This document shows positions 1-10,760 of a stretch of DNA of 64,000 bases, piece after piece (the first letter of the stretch is position 1; every line of letters starts with the position of its first letter). Made by a program: the position numbers and the translations under genes. Below the pieces are notes generated by a model. It was not told the origin of the DNA. It made no database searches and saw only the letters and a list, made by a program, of their open reading frames with translations. Source of the DNA: Symbiodinium natans (Eukaryota > Sar > Dinophyceae > Suessiales > Symbiodiniaceae); assembly GCA_905221605.1 (NCBI GenBank), contig CAJNDS010002347.1:263501-327500 (forward strand). The letters run 5' to 3'.

Positions 1-165
1 TATTGACATCTTCAAAGGGGCAAGGGAGGGTGCTCACACAGCAAGGCTGATCTTGAAAAAGTATGGCGTGGTGAAATGTTGGTTGATCAACCGAGAACAG
101 GAGTGGGAGTGTCGAGTAGGGTGCCAAGGTCCACTTGCCTTTGTAGTACGTGGTGTGTCGTTTCT

Positions 166-285
166 TGTTGGTTGTGGTTGTGGTTGTGGTTGTGGTTGTG
201 GTTGTGGTTGTAGTTGTGGTTGTAGTTGCTTTTGTTTTTTGGTTGTGCTTGTGCTTGTTTGTGTGTGTGTGTGCGTGTTGCAAAA
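166..285. repeat. GGTTGT hexamer and GT microsatellite
   Basis: A (GGTTGT)n stretch at about 170-228 is followed by a T-rich linker and a GT run at about 258-275. It lies beyond exon 5 of GPN1, probably inside the next intron. Low-complexity reading frames across it are not genes. Confidence 0.9.
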
Positions 286-383
286 CACGTGAAACGACCC
301 ATCCAAGATGAGCTTGGTTCAAAGCCCAGGGTGACTTGGGAACTGACCTAGGACACAGAAAGTCTCAAGAAAACGGGGGGTTC

Positions 384-2771
384 ATAGAGCTCCTTGCACG
401 CTTCGACCATGGCCTTCTCAAAGTCCTCGCAGCCAGCGCCTGTGACCGCAGAAACGCCCACGGACCTGGGGTCTTGCACACATATGACACTACTTTACGT
501 GCTAGCCTTGGTGAGAGGGACGTGGGCCCTCAAGTTTGCACAGGGGGTGCTTTCGGACTTGGTAACTGAGGTAACTTTTTTGCTTGCCATGCGTTGCCAC
601 CTCCTTTCTGTTCAAGCTGGAAAGGATGCGGGGCTCGCGTAAACACAGCCGTTAGTTGTAATAAGCCGGGTTTAGATTCGATGTTGCTGTTTGCTGGTGC
701 GTTGGGTGCATACTGCACAAAGCAGCATACTCTTGGGTCTATGCTGAAATGCAAGAGAGAGAGAGAGAGTGAGAGCAAGACACGTTGTGTTCTTGCCACC
801 CACCTAGACTGCGGGGCCCAGTGGGCCGATGAAGGTTCATCTGGACTATCTGGTGCCTGGTTTGTACATAAGCCTGCGTGGTACAACAGCCTGTTCACAC
901 CCGCGGTGCCTCGCCGCTGGGCAGGCCCAGGCCGAGGCGGGTCGCACAGCGTTAAAGTCCCAAAAGCCATTTGCGAGGACATGACGAAAGGACGTGCAAA
1001 AACTGGAGCTTGTTCTTGCAGCAAGAAGGGGTCTCAGAGGAGAAAGTCATATATGTTTCAAGGTGTTAGTCCCGACCTCAAGTTGCTGTAGAACTCCTCC
1101 ATGGCGAGACTCATGGACCTGACCAGGTTTGAGGGTTTTGGGATGGGCAAAAGATGCCGTAACCGAAGCGGCCCAATGGCCCAAAGCAATGAACGGACCC
1201 CGAGCTCCTGAACTCCTCAAGCCATGTTCAACCACTCTCTCCGCTGGTCTGATGACACAGTACGAAAGAACGTTGGCCCTTGTTTCTACATCCACTATCC
1301 ATCATAAAAAAGAACGGGAGATGGTGGGCAATTGCTCTGAAGAACTCATGGCCGCCCATGCCGTGCTCAGGCTTTCTCGTTCAAGTCGAGGAGATGCCCC
1401 AGCACATTCCCGTGGGCACAAACGTCTTCCGGCAGCTTCAATGCACAACCGCCCTCCAAAATGAGGTTGCTCAGTCCGCGTGGAGCTTCTTCGCTTGCGT
1501 TCGCTTGCCTGTGCCGTTTGGTGAAGTTTGGCTCTTACATAGGGAAGAAGCGCCTTTCTCGTGGTGCTGTCGCTCAACCTCTGGGCTGGGTGAGTCTGGC
1601 AGTTGAGCTTGGGAGGATGCACCAAGTACGGAAGCCATTTTTCTGGATTGGCAGATCCTGGCTGCGGTGAGAGTCAGCAGTACATTCCCGACAAGCCCCC
1701 TTGGTGTCGCCTGGGAAAGTCTTCTAGCGCCGTCGCTCGAGCATCAGGAAACCCTGTACACCTATCAGCACCATGAGCCCTGTTCTGCTGCCGGACTGAG
1801 AGCGTTGCCTAGCACCATGAGCCCTGAAACCTTCATCTTCGATAGATTAGAAGAATTTACCTTGGCACATGAAGCTGTTTCTCTTCCCTGGTTGGACACG
1901 AGAAGTTGGCCCCCGACCTTGCCAGGCTTGCGACATAGGAGGTCTCCCGGCTCAGCGCATCGCCCAGCTTTTCGAAGTCCTCGTGATTTTGCTGCACTTC
2001 CAGGGTTCAAAGACTGTTCAAAGCCTCCTTTATAGTCAGGGAATAAGGGAACTCGAAATCTCCGCAACTCCTCCATCCACTCTTTGAGAAAATCGTGGGG
2101 AATCACGTCAATCCTCAGCACTTTGACTCAGGCCCTACAGGCCCTACATGCAGAAGCCATAGGTGCCCCCTCCGTGCACTCCGTTCCCCTGCCCCTCGTC
2201 CCAGTTTCTTGTTGAAAGCGATGATGAAGGGCAGCTTCGTCTTGTAGAGGATAGAGCAGGCATACAGCATGTTGGACATGAACGTCACAGGCTTCACGCA
2301 CCTGGCAGTGTCCACGACGTAGCAGACAAGCGTTGGGTAGGACACGGCCAGGGCGTCACACACGATCTGCCCGGAGGCAGACCAGTTGAAGACCTCGATT
2401 TGCCCCGGTGTGTCGATCAGAACGTAGTCCAAGGATTCCGCGCGTCGGCTTAAAATCGCCAGGACCTGGTCGAACTTTGTAGCGAAAAGATTCAAGGAAG
2501 TCATGATACCACCGTTTGGACCAAGCCCGAAGTGTTTCATGACCTCCTTGTAGTTCACCGTATCCCTGATGTCTATGTTGACCGGGTAGGCCAGATTCCG
2601 TACGGCAGGGTCCAAGTTCACTGTGTAGACTCTTTTCTGCTTCGACTGAAGCCGAACAACCATGCGGTGCATGAAGGTAGACTTCCCGCTCCCTGCCATC
2701 CCAATCATCAGAACAACCACCGGTGACTTGGGGATCGACTGCAACGGATCGGGCGCTGGCTCTACTTCCAT
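384..2771 (-). CDS. GPN1: GPN1, GPN-loop GTPase 1, five exons, 3' end off the window
   Basis: GPN1 (XAB1) is a cytoplasmic GTPase that works with GPN3 in assembling RNA polymerase II and bringing it into the nucleus. Exons read 2771-2209, 2113-2071, 1979-1918, 1118-1077 and 465-384; joined they give 264 codons without a stop. Visible motifs: P-loop GMAGSGKST (residues 24-32), the family-defining GPN tripeptide (84-86), DTPGQIEVF (120-128), NKID (187-190, rebuilt exactly across intron 1) and VGVSAVTG in exon 5. Exon 4 encodes the conserved [13 protein letters not shown]. The start is the first Met and gives the usual short N-terminus. Introns are about 95, 91, 799 and 611 bases; introns 1 and 2 have GA donors, 3 and 4 GT; all acceptors are AG|G. 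The usual family length is about 370 residues, so roughly 110 C-terminal residues are missing to the left. Identity is certain; exact exon edges are by eye. Confidence 0.93.
754..769. repeat. AG microsatellite in GPN1 intron 4
   Basis: Short uninterrupted AG run within the 611-base intron between GPN1 exons 4 and 5. Confidence 0.85.
915..955. repeat. Dispersed 40-bp GC-rich repeat, copy 1
   Basis: Core GGCCGAGGCGGGTCGCACAG followed by CGTTAAA. A close relative with the same orientation is at 26000-26033. This copy lies in GPN1 intron 4. Origin not recognised; it may be the end of a short mobile element. Confidence 0.5.
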
Positions 2772-2829
2772 GGCTGGAAGTAGACAAACTAAATGCGATG
2801 ACCAAATTTAGTTACGAACCCCTCACTAT

Positions 2830-5800
2830 AGAAGTAGGTTTCTTGACTGCAGCCCTCAAGAGAGCAGGCTTAACTGTGGCAGCAGGCTGTCACAAGCACA
2901 AGGCTTAGTGGCTTAGTCGGTGCTTAACTTTTTGCGCAACGCTGGTATGCTTGTGCGAACGCTGAATCCTTATGGCACCCGTCTAGCCACGCAACTCAAA
3001 ATTGCATGCATTGTTTGTTGCATGTCAAGGGTTTAGGCATTTGGTTATATGCATCTCTACACACGCATTGAGCCAAGAATGGCGGCATCGCTTGTCTGAA
3101 CTCAGTTAACAGATATATAACCAGCCCGCGATGGTGCCTCAATCGCTTCAGCTGAACGTTGACGGAGCATTTGTCTGCTGCGCGAGCAGTCCCAGCCTGT
3201 CTGAACATCCTGAAATGAGTCTCGCAGCACTGGTCATCTCTGTCAGAACAGTGCCAGACGAATCAACTGTGCTAGCGACAGTGGCATGGCAACTAAGGCA
3301 GTTCCGCCAGGGTCCACTCTTCCTACCAGGGACGCCCCCCGCACGCAGCACTGTGCAGATCGACTGCACGGCTCCGTACTGCCTGCAGAGCACTTGAATC
3401 GATGGATCGACCACCGATTCACATCTGGTTGGGTTTGGACGGTTTGGCTTGGAGTCGGCCTCGGCAGAACCTCCCAACATCATGTCAAAGATCATCCCAG
3501 GTGCCCCGTATGAACCAGACAGAGTGTCCCAGACAAACGTATAGGAAGATGTAGGAAGTATCAAAAGAAGATTGCTCAATAGGGGGGTTGAAGATCAGCT
3601 CTGCCTTTTGCTCCTGTACATGCCGATCTCCAGAGATGCCTCACTCAAGCCCTTCAAGAAGAGATGGACCCCTCCACACAGAGTGGTTGATACCACAGCT
3701 CAGAGCCTAGGCCTCAGAAGGCCTCAGAGGCTCAGAGAGCTGAGAGCGGCTTTGGTTGTGGCAGAATTCAGCGCCAGCAGCCGCTACTGCGGAATCTTCT
3801 TTTGATTGCGCAAAGAAAGGTGTCCCTGCGACTGACTCCTCTTTGGGGACAGAAGGCATGCGTGTTCCTAGAATTACAGAATTAGACCCAGTAGATCCCC
3901 AGGCTCCTCTGAAAACAGCCTGCTGCCTTAAACGCGACAAGCCCCACCGATCCCCGTACGTCATGTTGTGCTCGACCCCCCAAACCCGTTCCAGTCACAT
4001 TCTTACGGGCTCTTGAGAAACCTTTTGCATGTACTCTACGTGCTTTTTCGAAGTCAGCCCGAGGGGTCAATGCAGCTTGCAAACGCACCTCCGCACATCT
4101 ACACATCCGCGACCCACGGCACTCTGTAAACGCTTCGAATCCCACCAACCACATTTGTCCTCAGAACATTCGATGACTCTCGTGGGTTTGTCGAGATGAA
4201 TGAAAGTGCACTTCCGCGATTTGCGAGGAGAGGCCGCTTGCATGCTGGACGAATCCCGGTCTTGAGAAACTGTCTGTTGTCCGAACTCTCAACGCGATGC
4301 GCGACATGATCCAACATGCAAGAAGCCCACAGCTCATTGAGCCGTTTCACAAATCGACACTTGGAACTATTCGGTGCTGAGCTGCGAGAAATCAGCGACC
4401 AGCCTTACGTCTGACACGCTACACTACGGGGCAACCCAGGCACCAGGAACCAAAAGTTGAAAATCGACCCGCGGCAAGCAACACCTCACACACCCTACAC
4501 ATGGAGCTCGGCATAACTGAACAAAATGTACCGCGAGCCTCAGGGGAACCTTCTTTAAAGTCGACCACCACCATGGCGCATCAGGCTTCAAATGGAGCCA
4601 CGTGCGCACGTGCTGCGAAAGCGAGGAGGTAGGCAATGCCACATTGCTTGACTACTATGAGCTGCCAAGCTCAAAAAACTCTATGAACCAGTGCCTCCGC
4701 AGCCACCGAAACAGGTTACAGGCCGATCATAGGAGGAAACATGTGAGCATGTGACACAGCAAATCATCAGGTCGCATATGCATTGAGATGTACGTGAGGC
4801 TTTGCCTGAACAAGCATGGCAGGAATGGAACTCTGCTTCTGGACCTGATGGCAGGCCTTGCGCCTGACTTCAACAGGGAGACAGGTTGTGTGAAGCATTG
4901 TGGGAACACCATGGAACAGCTTACTCAGAGGCCACACAGGGCGAGTCTCCCAGAGGCTCTTCATGCCAATTTCAACACCAGCTAAAGATTTCCAAGTCAT
5001 CGGACGCAGTTCCACCCAAAGCAAGGTTGGAAGAGAGGCCTTGATTCAAAAAGAAGTGTGAAAATGTGTGAGAAAGCTGGATGCTGTTAATGCTGTTCTG
5101 TTTTACACAATTTCACAATTTCCTTTGGCCTGGCCCCCTTTCTTCCTCACGTCGGGTCGACCGCTCCCTGCGCATGTGCACTTTGGACTGGCCTTCTTGA
5201 CCATATTGCATCAGAGTTCCAGTGGAGCAGCGCTGCAGAAGGCGACAGGTGCAGCCATAAGAGGATGTCCAGAAATCACAGAGGATGGTTCCGGAATATT
5301 CCGGAGATCAGGTACGCGGCAAGTCTTTGGGAGGTCTTTCGGCCCTTCGGTCTGTTGGTGAACTTGTCGTACTCTTGGCCGAGGATTGTTAGTATGTTAG
5401 AACCCTAAGATTCTCCTTGCAGTCTTGAACACGACTCTTGAGTGCTTCTGGGTAGTGGGCGGTTATATGAACCTACAAGCAAAGGGTTTTGAGAATTTTC
5501 GAGCTGCAGCGCTGCGAACGGCCGGAGCAGCTGACACGCCCTCGGAGGTCCCCCAGCGGAAGCCGCCGCCAGAAAGCCCCCCACTGTCAGCCTCAGGGGC
5601 CTCCGCAGAGCGTCTCAGAACTCGGGGACGAGGAGGTCAAGCAGCGCCTATTCTAAAGCGCCACCAACATGATTCAGTCTGATTCAGGGCAAACAGATGC
5701 ACGTTGGCGCCCGGCTGGATGACACGTGATTTGCATACGTGCGACTTGACAGGCTCAGATGAGGTCAGCACATGATCTTGGCAAGACCGCTCGCGCCGAG

Positions 5801-6037
5801 GGTACAGTGTCGTCCTTGACACAGGACCGAAGCGGTATGAAGTTCGGATGACGAGGGTCAAACCGCGAGTCAGCTGACAGTTCAGCAGCTGGAAGCCCCG
5901 GAATTCCTTAACAAAAGCTAGGGAGGCGGCTGCCTCCGCATAGGCGCGTAATAGAAAAATTCCGCGGCCAACTCGGCGATGACCTGACATGATGACACTC
6001 TGGTCGGCCTCTCCCCATGGCAGAATCCGCACTCTAC
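2830..6037. other. Gene-poor stretch upstream of GPN1
   Basis: No gene could be supported. Short coding-like phrases occur in several frames on both strands (for example around 3150-3580 minus and 3932-4430 plus), but none forms a phase-consistent exon chain. A spliced-leader-like 16-mer on the minus strand at 3068-3083 is discussed as a finding. Confidence 0.5.
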
Positions 6038-6129
6038 CTGGCACTGCGAATTCTGCAGCCTCGTCCATTCTCATGCCAACTTTGTAGAACTCAGAATCCA
6101 ACCTGAGCCACGTTCCGTCTTCAAGGAGA
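6038..6129 (-). CDS. Isolated exon candidate, function unknown
   Basis: A 92-base stretch is bounded by an AG acceptor and a GT donor (CCAG|GTAGAG) and reads 30 full codons, LLEDGTWLRLDSEFYKVGMR and then MDEAAEFAVP. The composition is clearly protein-like: acidic, aromatic, no low complexity. No neighbouring exon could be joined to it with confidence and I do not recognise the family. It may be one exon of a gene with long introns. Confidence 0.4.
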
Positions 6130-6141
6130 CTGCCCGGCTAC

Positions 6142-9100
6142 ATGTCTCTGCACCAAAAAGCTGCTTTAGCACGGCTAGGGCATCCGTTCCCGGTACGCAG
6201 CTCTCTGCACACTACGGAACGTTTACGGAAACGACCCAAGCGGCCCAAGCCCCTTCCTTGTTGTAAGGCCCGTGCGCGCGTGGACGATCTTTCTCCAAGT
6301 CATCCACTCGCCTTAGACGGGCAGAAATCTGCTCCAAGTGTGGTACGGGAGCAAACAAATCAAGTCTTGGGCAGCGGCGTTAAGTACGAATGCACTGCAA
6401 TGAGGTAGGGGCAGTCGTCCAACTCTACCTCCATGATCAGCACATTGGGGCGGGGTGGGCAGCAGGTGAAGAATGCAGGGCTACAGGACCTCGAGTGCCG
6501 GATTTATGAAATGTGCATGCAATGACGCACAGCCTGTTTCAGGTAAACCAGACCTCCGCGTCATTGGTGGTGACACATGGTTTGCATTGAGCTGCAACGC
6601 ATGGTGGCTGGAGGCAAGAACTGAGCACCACACATTCAGTGACGTTGCCAAACCTTCTTGCCAATGCCAGCGTTGCTCTACCACTCCCACACCCTTGTTC
6701 AGCCCTGTGGCCACAAACTTTCTCGCCTGCCGTGGAAGGGCTGCACAAAGGCCAGCTCTCCTGCAGGGAGCCTCAGGGTCCAACCCGACACTCTGAAGGT
6801 CCGAGCAAAAGAGCAGCGCCTATCGCACGAGGTCGGGGTATGTCGGGGTGTCAATGAGTCAACCAGGGTGGTGTGTCAAGCGGCGTTATGTCGCTCGCTC
6901 CCTCCAGCATCGCCACGCCACCTCCTGCACGAAGGGTTTCGACTCATCGTCGCAGCTCAGCAGGGGAAGCACACGAACCACACACTGCTGCAAGTCTCTG
7001 AGAAAGCTGTGCGCTTGTATTCTCAAACCTGTACCACACAAAGATAGAGAAAGAATCGACGGCTTGACTCACCACACATCAGGGGTCCCTGTGCCACTAG
7101 GATGTTGCATCTGCCCTGCGACCCTACCACCCTGGAACCTCCTTGACAAGGATACGGCATGCACGAGCAAAATTCGCCTGTGGACGGATGTACATAAATG
7201 TGCCCCTGCAGAACCTGGCACGCCAGGGGCCAAGAGCAAGCTGAAGGGGAAAGCAGGCTGATGAGGCAGGCTGCTTCATGGCCAAGCTTTCTGCTACGAC
7301 TCATTCTTCGCAGAAATCATCCTCGAGATCATTACTGTACGACTCTCTAAGCCCGGCGCGGAGTCACAAAAGTCCGCCCACGTTGACTGCACTCGTTCGT
7401 CCGAAGGTTGCAGCCTGTAAGAAAGGAGGAGTTCTTCCGCCTAATTGCACATATCGCGAAGAACCGGCTGAGCCCGTGAGAGTGCAGACGTAAGCTCCAG
7501 GCGCATGTCTCGCATGGCTGCCCATTTTGATTTGATGCGATGGCCTTGCAGCACTCAGCGCCCTCAGCTCATCCTTCTCTTTGATCAATTCGCTTCGATT
7601 ATGGTGTTTGTTCTCGCTCCGTGCGCCGCAAAATATCGCAAAAATGTCATACCTTTAGCTAGGAGCGGTTGTATGCAACACAGTGTGGAAGACCTCGCGC
7701 AAGACCGAGCTAGGAGCACAAACGAAGCTCCACAGTTCTTGAGGTTTACAAAGGTGCACACGAATTGGATGTGCTGCCCCGACCCCCTGCCACCCCAACA
7801 CATCGGAAACCTCTGCGCCAGCATAAAAAAAAATGGGGGACTAGAGAACACCGTCAACTCCCCAGGTAGATGCTATTATCATTCTGCTTGGATCCATTCG
7901 GCGGTTGGTCCTTGCATCTGGATTTGAGCCCTTATTTGAACAAGCCAGCCGGTACCAATCATCAGGCTTTTCCTGCCGGTTTGCAAACACCTCTCTTTGC
8001 ATGAGGGGTGTCGCTCTTCAACTCTGAAAAATTCTTTTGTCACAATAAGACCCCTGAAATCAACAAGACAGGATTCCTCACACTTTGCAGACCTTTTCTG
8101 TCCGGAGCTCTTGATACTACAACACCGAGGAAAAAAGACCCCACCTTCGAAAGCATCTCTGGCACATCGACAGGTTCACGGATGCACGAGCTAGACGCTG
8201 ACACACGACATTGATTCACTCTGACTCTGGCGTCTATCCCGTGAGCATGTGATCAGTTCCCAAAGAGGGCTTCAATCTCACCGATACATAAATTCCATTA
8301 TACCAGTGGCTGGGGATCATGGGAATTCTCTCTTCACAAAGCCCCAGTAATCTCATACAAGTATGTTTACTATAAGGGCGCACGTATTCTTGCTCTATCT
8401 TCTTGTGCACTCTAGTCTGGGCCCTCTCTATTAATTATGAATAAAGACACTTATGTTTGCCCGGCTATTCAGGAACATGGAGCTGTTGGAGAGGGGGTCG
8501 TATGGGCTCCACTTTACACACCTATGTTGTCGCTTTCAAAATCCAGGGGCCGCAGGCTCCTTCTAACTCTCCGGACGAAGAGGGTCCAAATCACAACTCG
8601 GCTTTCGACTGTTCAGGGAGGTGGCCACAATGCGGCCACATCGTGTCCATCGGCCGCGATTCGCGGCAACATGAGACCAGGCTCGGCAGTCACTTCACAA
8701 CTCTGTTGCTCGCCACCATCATCACTCCACCCCGCCAGCACAAGCACAAGAGCACCCTCAGCAGGCACCACATCCACTCTACCATCCACGATGCGCTGCA
8801 AGCCCGGAGGATGTGGAGGACGACGAGGACGACGAGAACGACAAGGACGACGACGACGACGACGCACTTACACGAGGCGAACACGATCACAACTGCAGCT
8901 GTTTGGAGCTGTGCCCTCAGATCCCGGCCCTGCCAATAGGTCCTCAAAACCTGACACGGGGCGGGGCCGTGCAAACCGATGCGAACCGCACAGGGAACTT
9001 GGATGAGGCCCAAAGCGCATGCAAATTAGTGCGGTGCGGAAGCCGCGTGCAGATTTGTCACTCGCCTAGCCTCTACGACTATACGACATGCTTCTGGCAT

Positions 9101-9540
9101 CACAATGGCCTTGACTGCGCAAGACGACCGGAAAGCCACTGACCGTTGGGGCTGCAATAACCTGCGCTCTGAAGGCTTGTCATGCGCAATTGAGCCAGGC
9201 ACTGGGAGACCCATTGGGGTCCCTGCCAAAGGAATCTCGAGGTTGCGCAGCACAGAACGGGCCACATGCTTCGCCGGGTCCTGGGTGACCCATCTCACAG
9301 GCTCAACTGCGGCATGTGGGCCACTTACCCTACGAAAGCACCGTGTGCCGCTTACTCGCATTTTGGAATATTTGGAGGCACATCCCGAGGTCATCTCTTA
9401 GGGTTCAGGGCTTAAACGATTTTGCGTAGCTTTCTACACTAAGTCGTCTGAGCCCCTGGTAGCACCCGAAATATGCACCACCCAACCCCGCCTCGACTCA
9501 CCTCGCCGAGCCTCAACCTTGCCCAAAGCCTACCCACAAA
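6142..9540. other. Stretch with no supported gene
   Basis: Nothing recognisable. A GAC/GAG trinucleotide-rich patch at about 8813-8867 gives Asp/Glu-rich or Arg-rich readings in different frames; this is simple sequence, not a gene. Confidence 0.5.
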
Positions 9541-9544
9541 CACG

Positions 9545-10022
9545 TTTAACTAAATCATTTTGAAAAAGGCATCAGGACATTTAAAGATAAACTGTTAAGC
9601 GAGTAGAGGCTGATGGGAAAACAGGGAAGAAAAACACAAATTACATAAGAGAGTATTAACGTATACAAAACTGGATCAGCGCTCAGCAGTAGGAATGGCC
9701 CCAAAATAAGGAGCAATGAAAACGAATGAGTTCGAAGCAAAGCTAACCTTGAAATGCAATCCGTATCTAAACTAGAGTATCCCGAGATTTCTGTCAAAGA
9801 TTGAGATGCAGAGGACGAAAGACAAACTAGAGGGTTAGTGTTTGGCTGCCTACCACTTCAGGCAATAAAGGAATTGAAGACCTTGTCAGGGCAGAAATAG
9901 TATTTGGAAGGTAAGAGGCATCAATCCAGATTTGCGACACGAGTTCTTAAACGCTTAAGAAATTTAAGCATGCTTTAGAAGAATACCTAGATACAAGAAT
10001 GGTACCTATACGTAAATAATGT
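9545..10022. other. AT-rich island
   Basis: About 480 bases clearly richer in A and T than the flanks, with an abrupt change to C-rich sequence on the right. The minus strand has an 80-codon hydrophobic ORF (9555-9797) rich in Leu, Ser and Ile. It matches no family I know, and hydrophobic readings are expected from T-rich DNA. An organelle-derived insert is possible but unproven. Confidence 0.5.
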
Positions 10023-10080
10023 ATGTATGTTTATCCGCCGACCCCTGCTTTAGCGGGGGAGGCGTCAGTGAAGACCCATT

Positions 10081-10480
10081 TGCCCTCATGCCCAAACCCC
10101 CCCGCCCTCACCCCCTCGACCTCACCCTTACCCTCTTAGGGGCTCCAGCGCATGCCCCCCCCACCTCCCCCCTAACCTTTCACTTGGAAATGAAGTGTTT
10201 TAGGATGCCCGGACCCGCCCCCCGCCCCCCCCTTCTCACCCCTTCCCCTCTGCCCCCACCCCCCCCCCCCCCCCCACCCCCCCCTTACCCCCTCACCTTA
10301 CTTGGAAATGAAGTGTTGAGGGGCTGCAGTGCATGCCCGGCCCCCCCCCCGCCCCCCCCGCCCCCCCGCCCCCCCCCCGCCCCCCCCCCCCCCGCCCACC
10401 CCGCCCATGCCGCCCCGTTCCGCCTTCACCCCTTCACCTCTGCCCCCAACCGCGCTTACCCCCCACCTCACCCCGGTTCG
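10081..10480. repeat. C-rich degenerate tandem repeats
   Basis: Long C runs alternate with recurring phrases: GGAAATGAAGTGTT at about 10186 and 10303, and variants of GGGGCTGCAGTGCATGCCC at about 10139, 10201 and 10320. At least two to three diverged copies of a unit of roughly 110 bases are present. Pro/Ala-rich readings through it are artefacts of the C runs. Confidence 0.75.
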
Positions 10481-10497
10481 GCTCTCCTGGTTAAGGG

Positions 10498-10573
10498 GGT
10501 TGAGGGTTTAGTAGTTTGGGGTTTAAGGGTTCAGGGTTTCGAGTTTAAGGTGTGAGGTTTAGGGTTTAAGGTT
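10498..10573. repeat. Interstitial telomere-like repeats
   Basis: A series of degenerate TTTAGGG-type words (GGGTTTA, GGGTTTAAGGGTT, AGGTTTAGGGTTTAAGG). TTTAGGG is the telomere repeat reported for dinoflagellates. The block lies between the C-rich repeats and the 112-bp satellite. Confidence 0.7.
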
Positions 10574-10720
10574 GCGCGCAAACTCCCTGCGCGTGACTAC
10601 TCAATGTTTCGCCCCCCCTGAACTCTAGAACCTATGGATATATGTAAGCGCAATGTAGGGGGTGTTTGTGTAAACCCTAGGGCCTCCTGTCGGGGTCGGC
10701 GGCATTGGCGGTAGCCATTA

Positions 10721-10750
10721 AATATATATATATATATATATGTATATTAT
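10721..10750. repeat. TA microsatellite
   Basis: A TA run followed by TGTATATTATG directly precedes the 112-bp satellite array. Confidence 0.85.
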
Positions 10751-10760
10751 GTATTGTCTA

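Noticed and set aside
3932-4430. Long plus-strand frame with two internal stops and protein-like text
   Set aside because: At least three frames are equally convincing in the same stretch and no splice pattern resolves them.
8613-8939. Asp/Glu-rich or Arg-rich ORFs near 8.8 kb
   Set aside because: They come from a GAC/GAG trinucleotide run read in different frames.
10019-10555. Pro-rich 178-codon ORF
   Set aside because: Produced by long C runs in a degenerate repeat.
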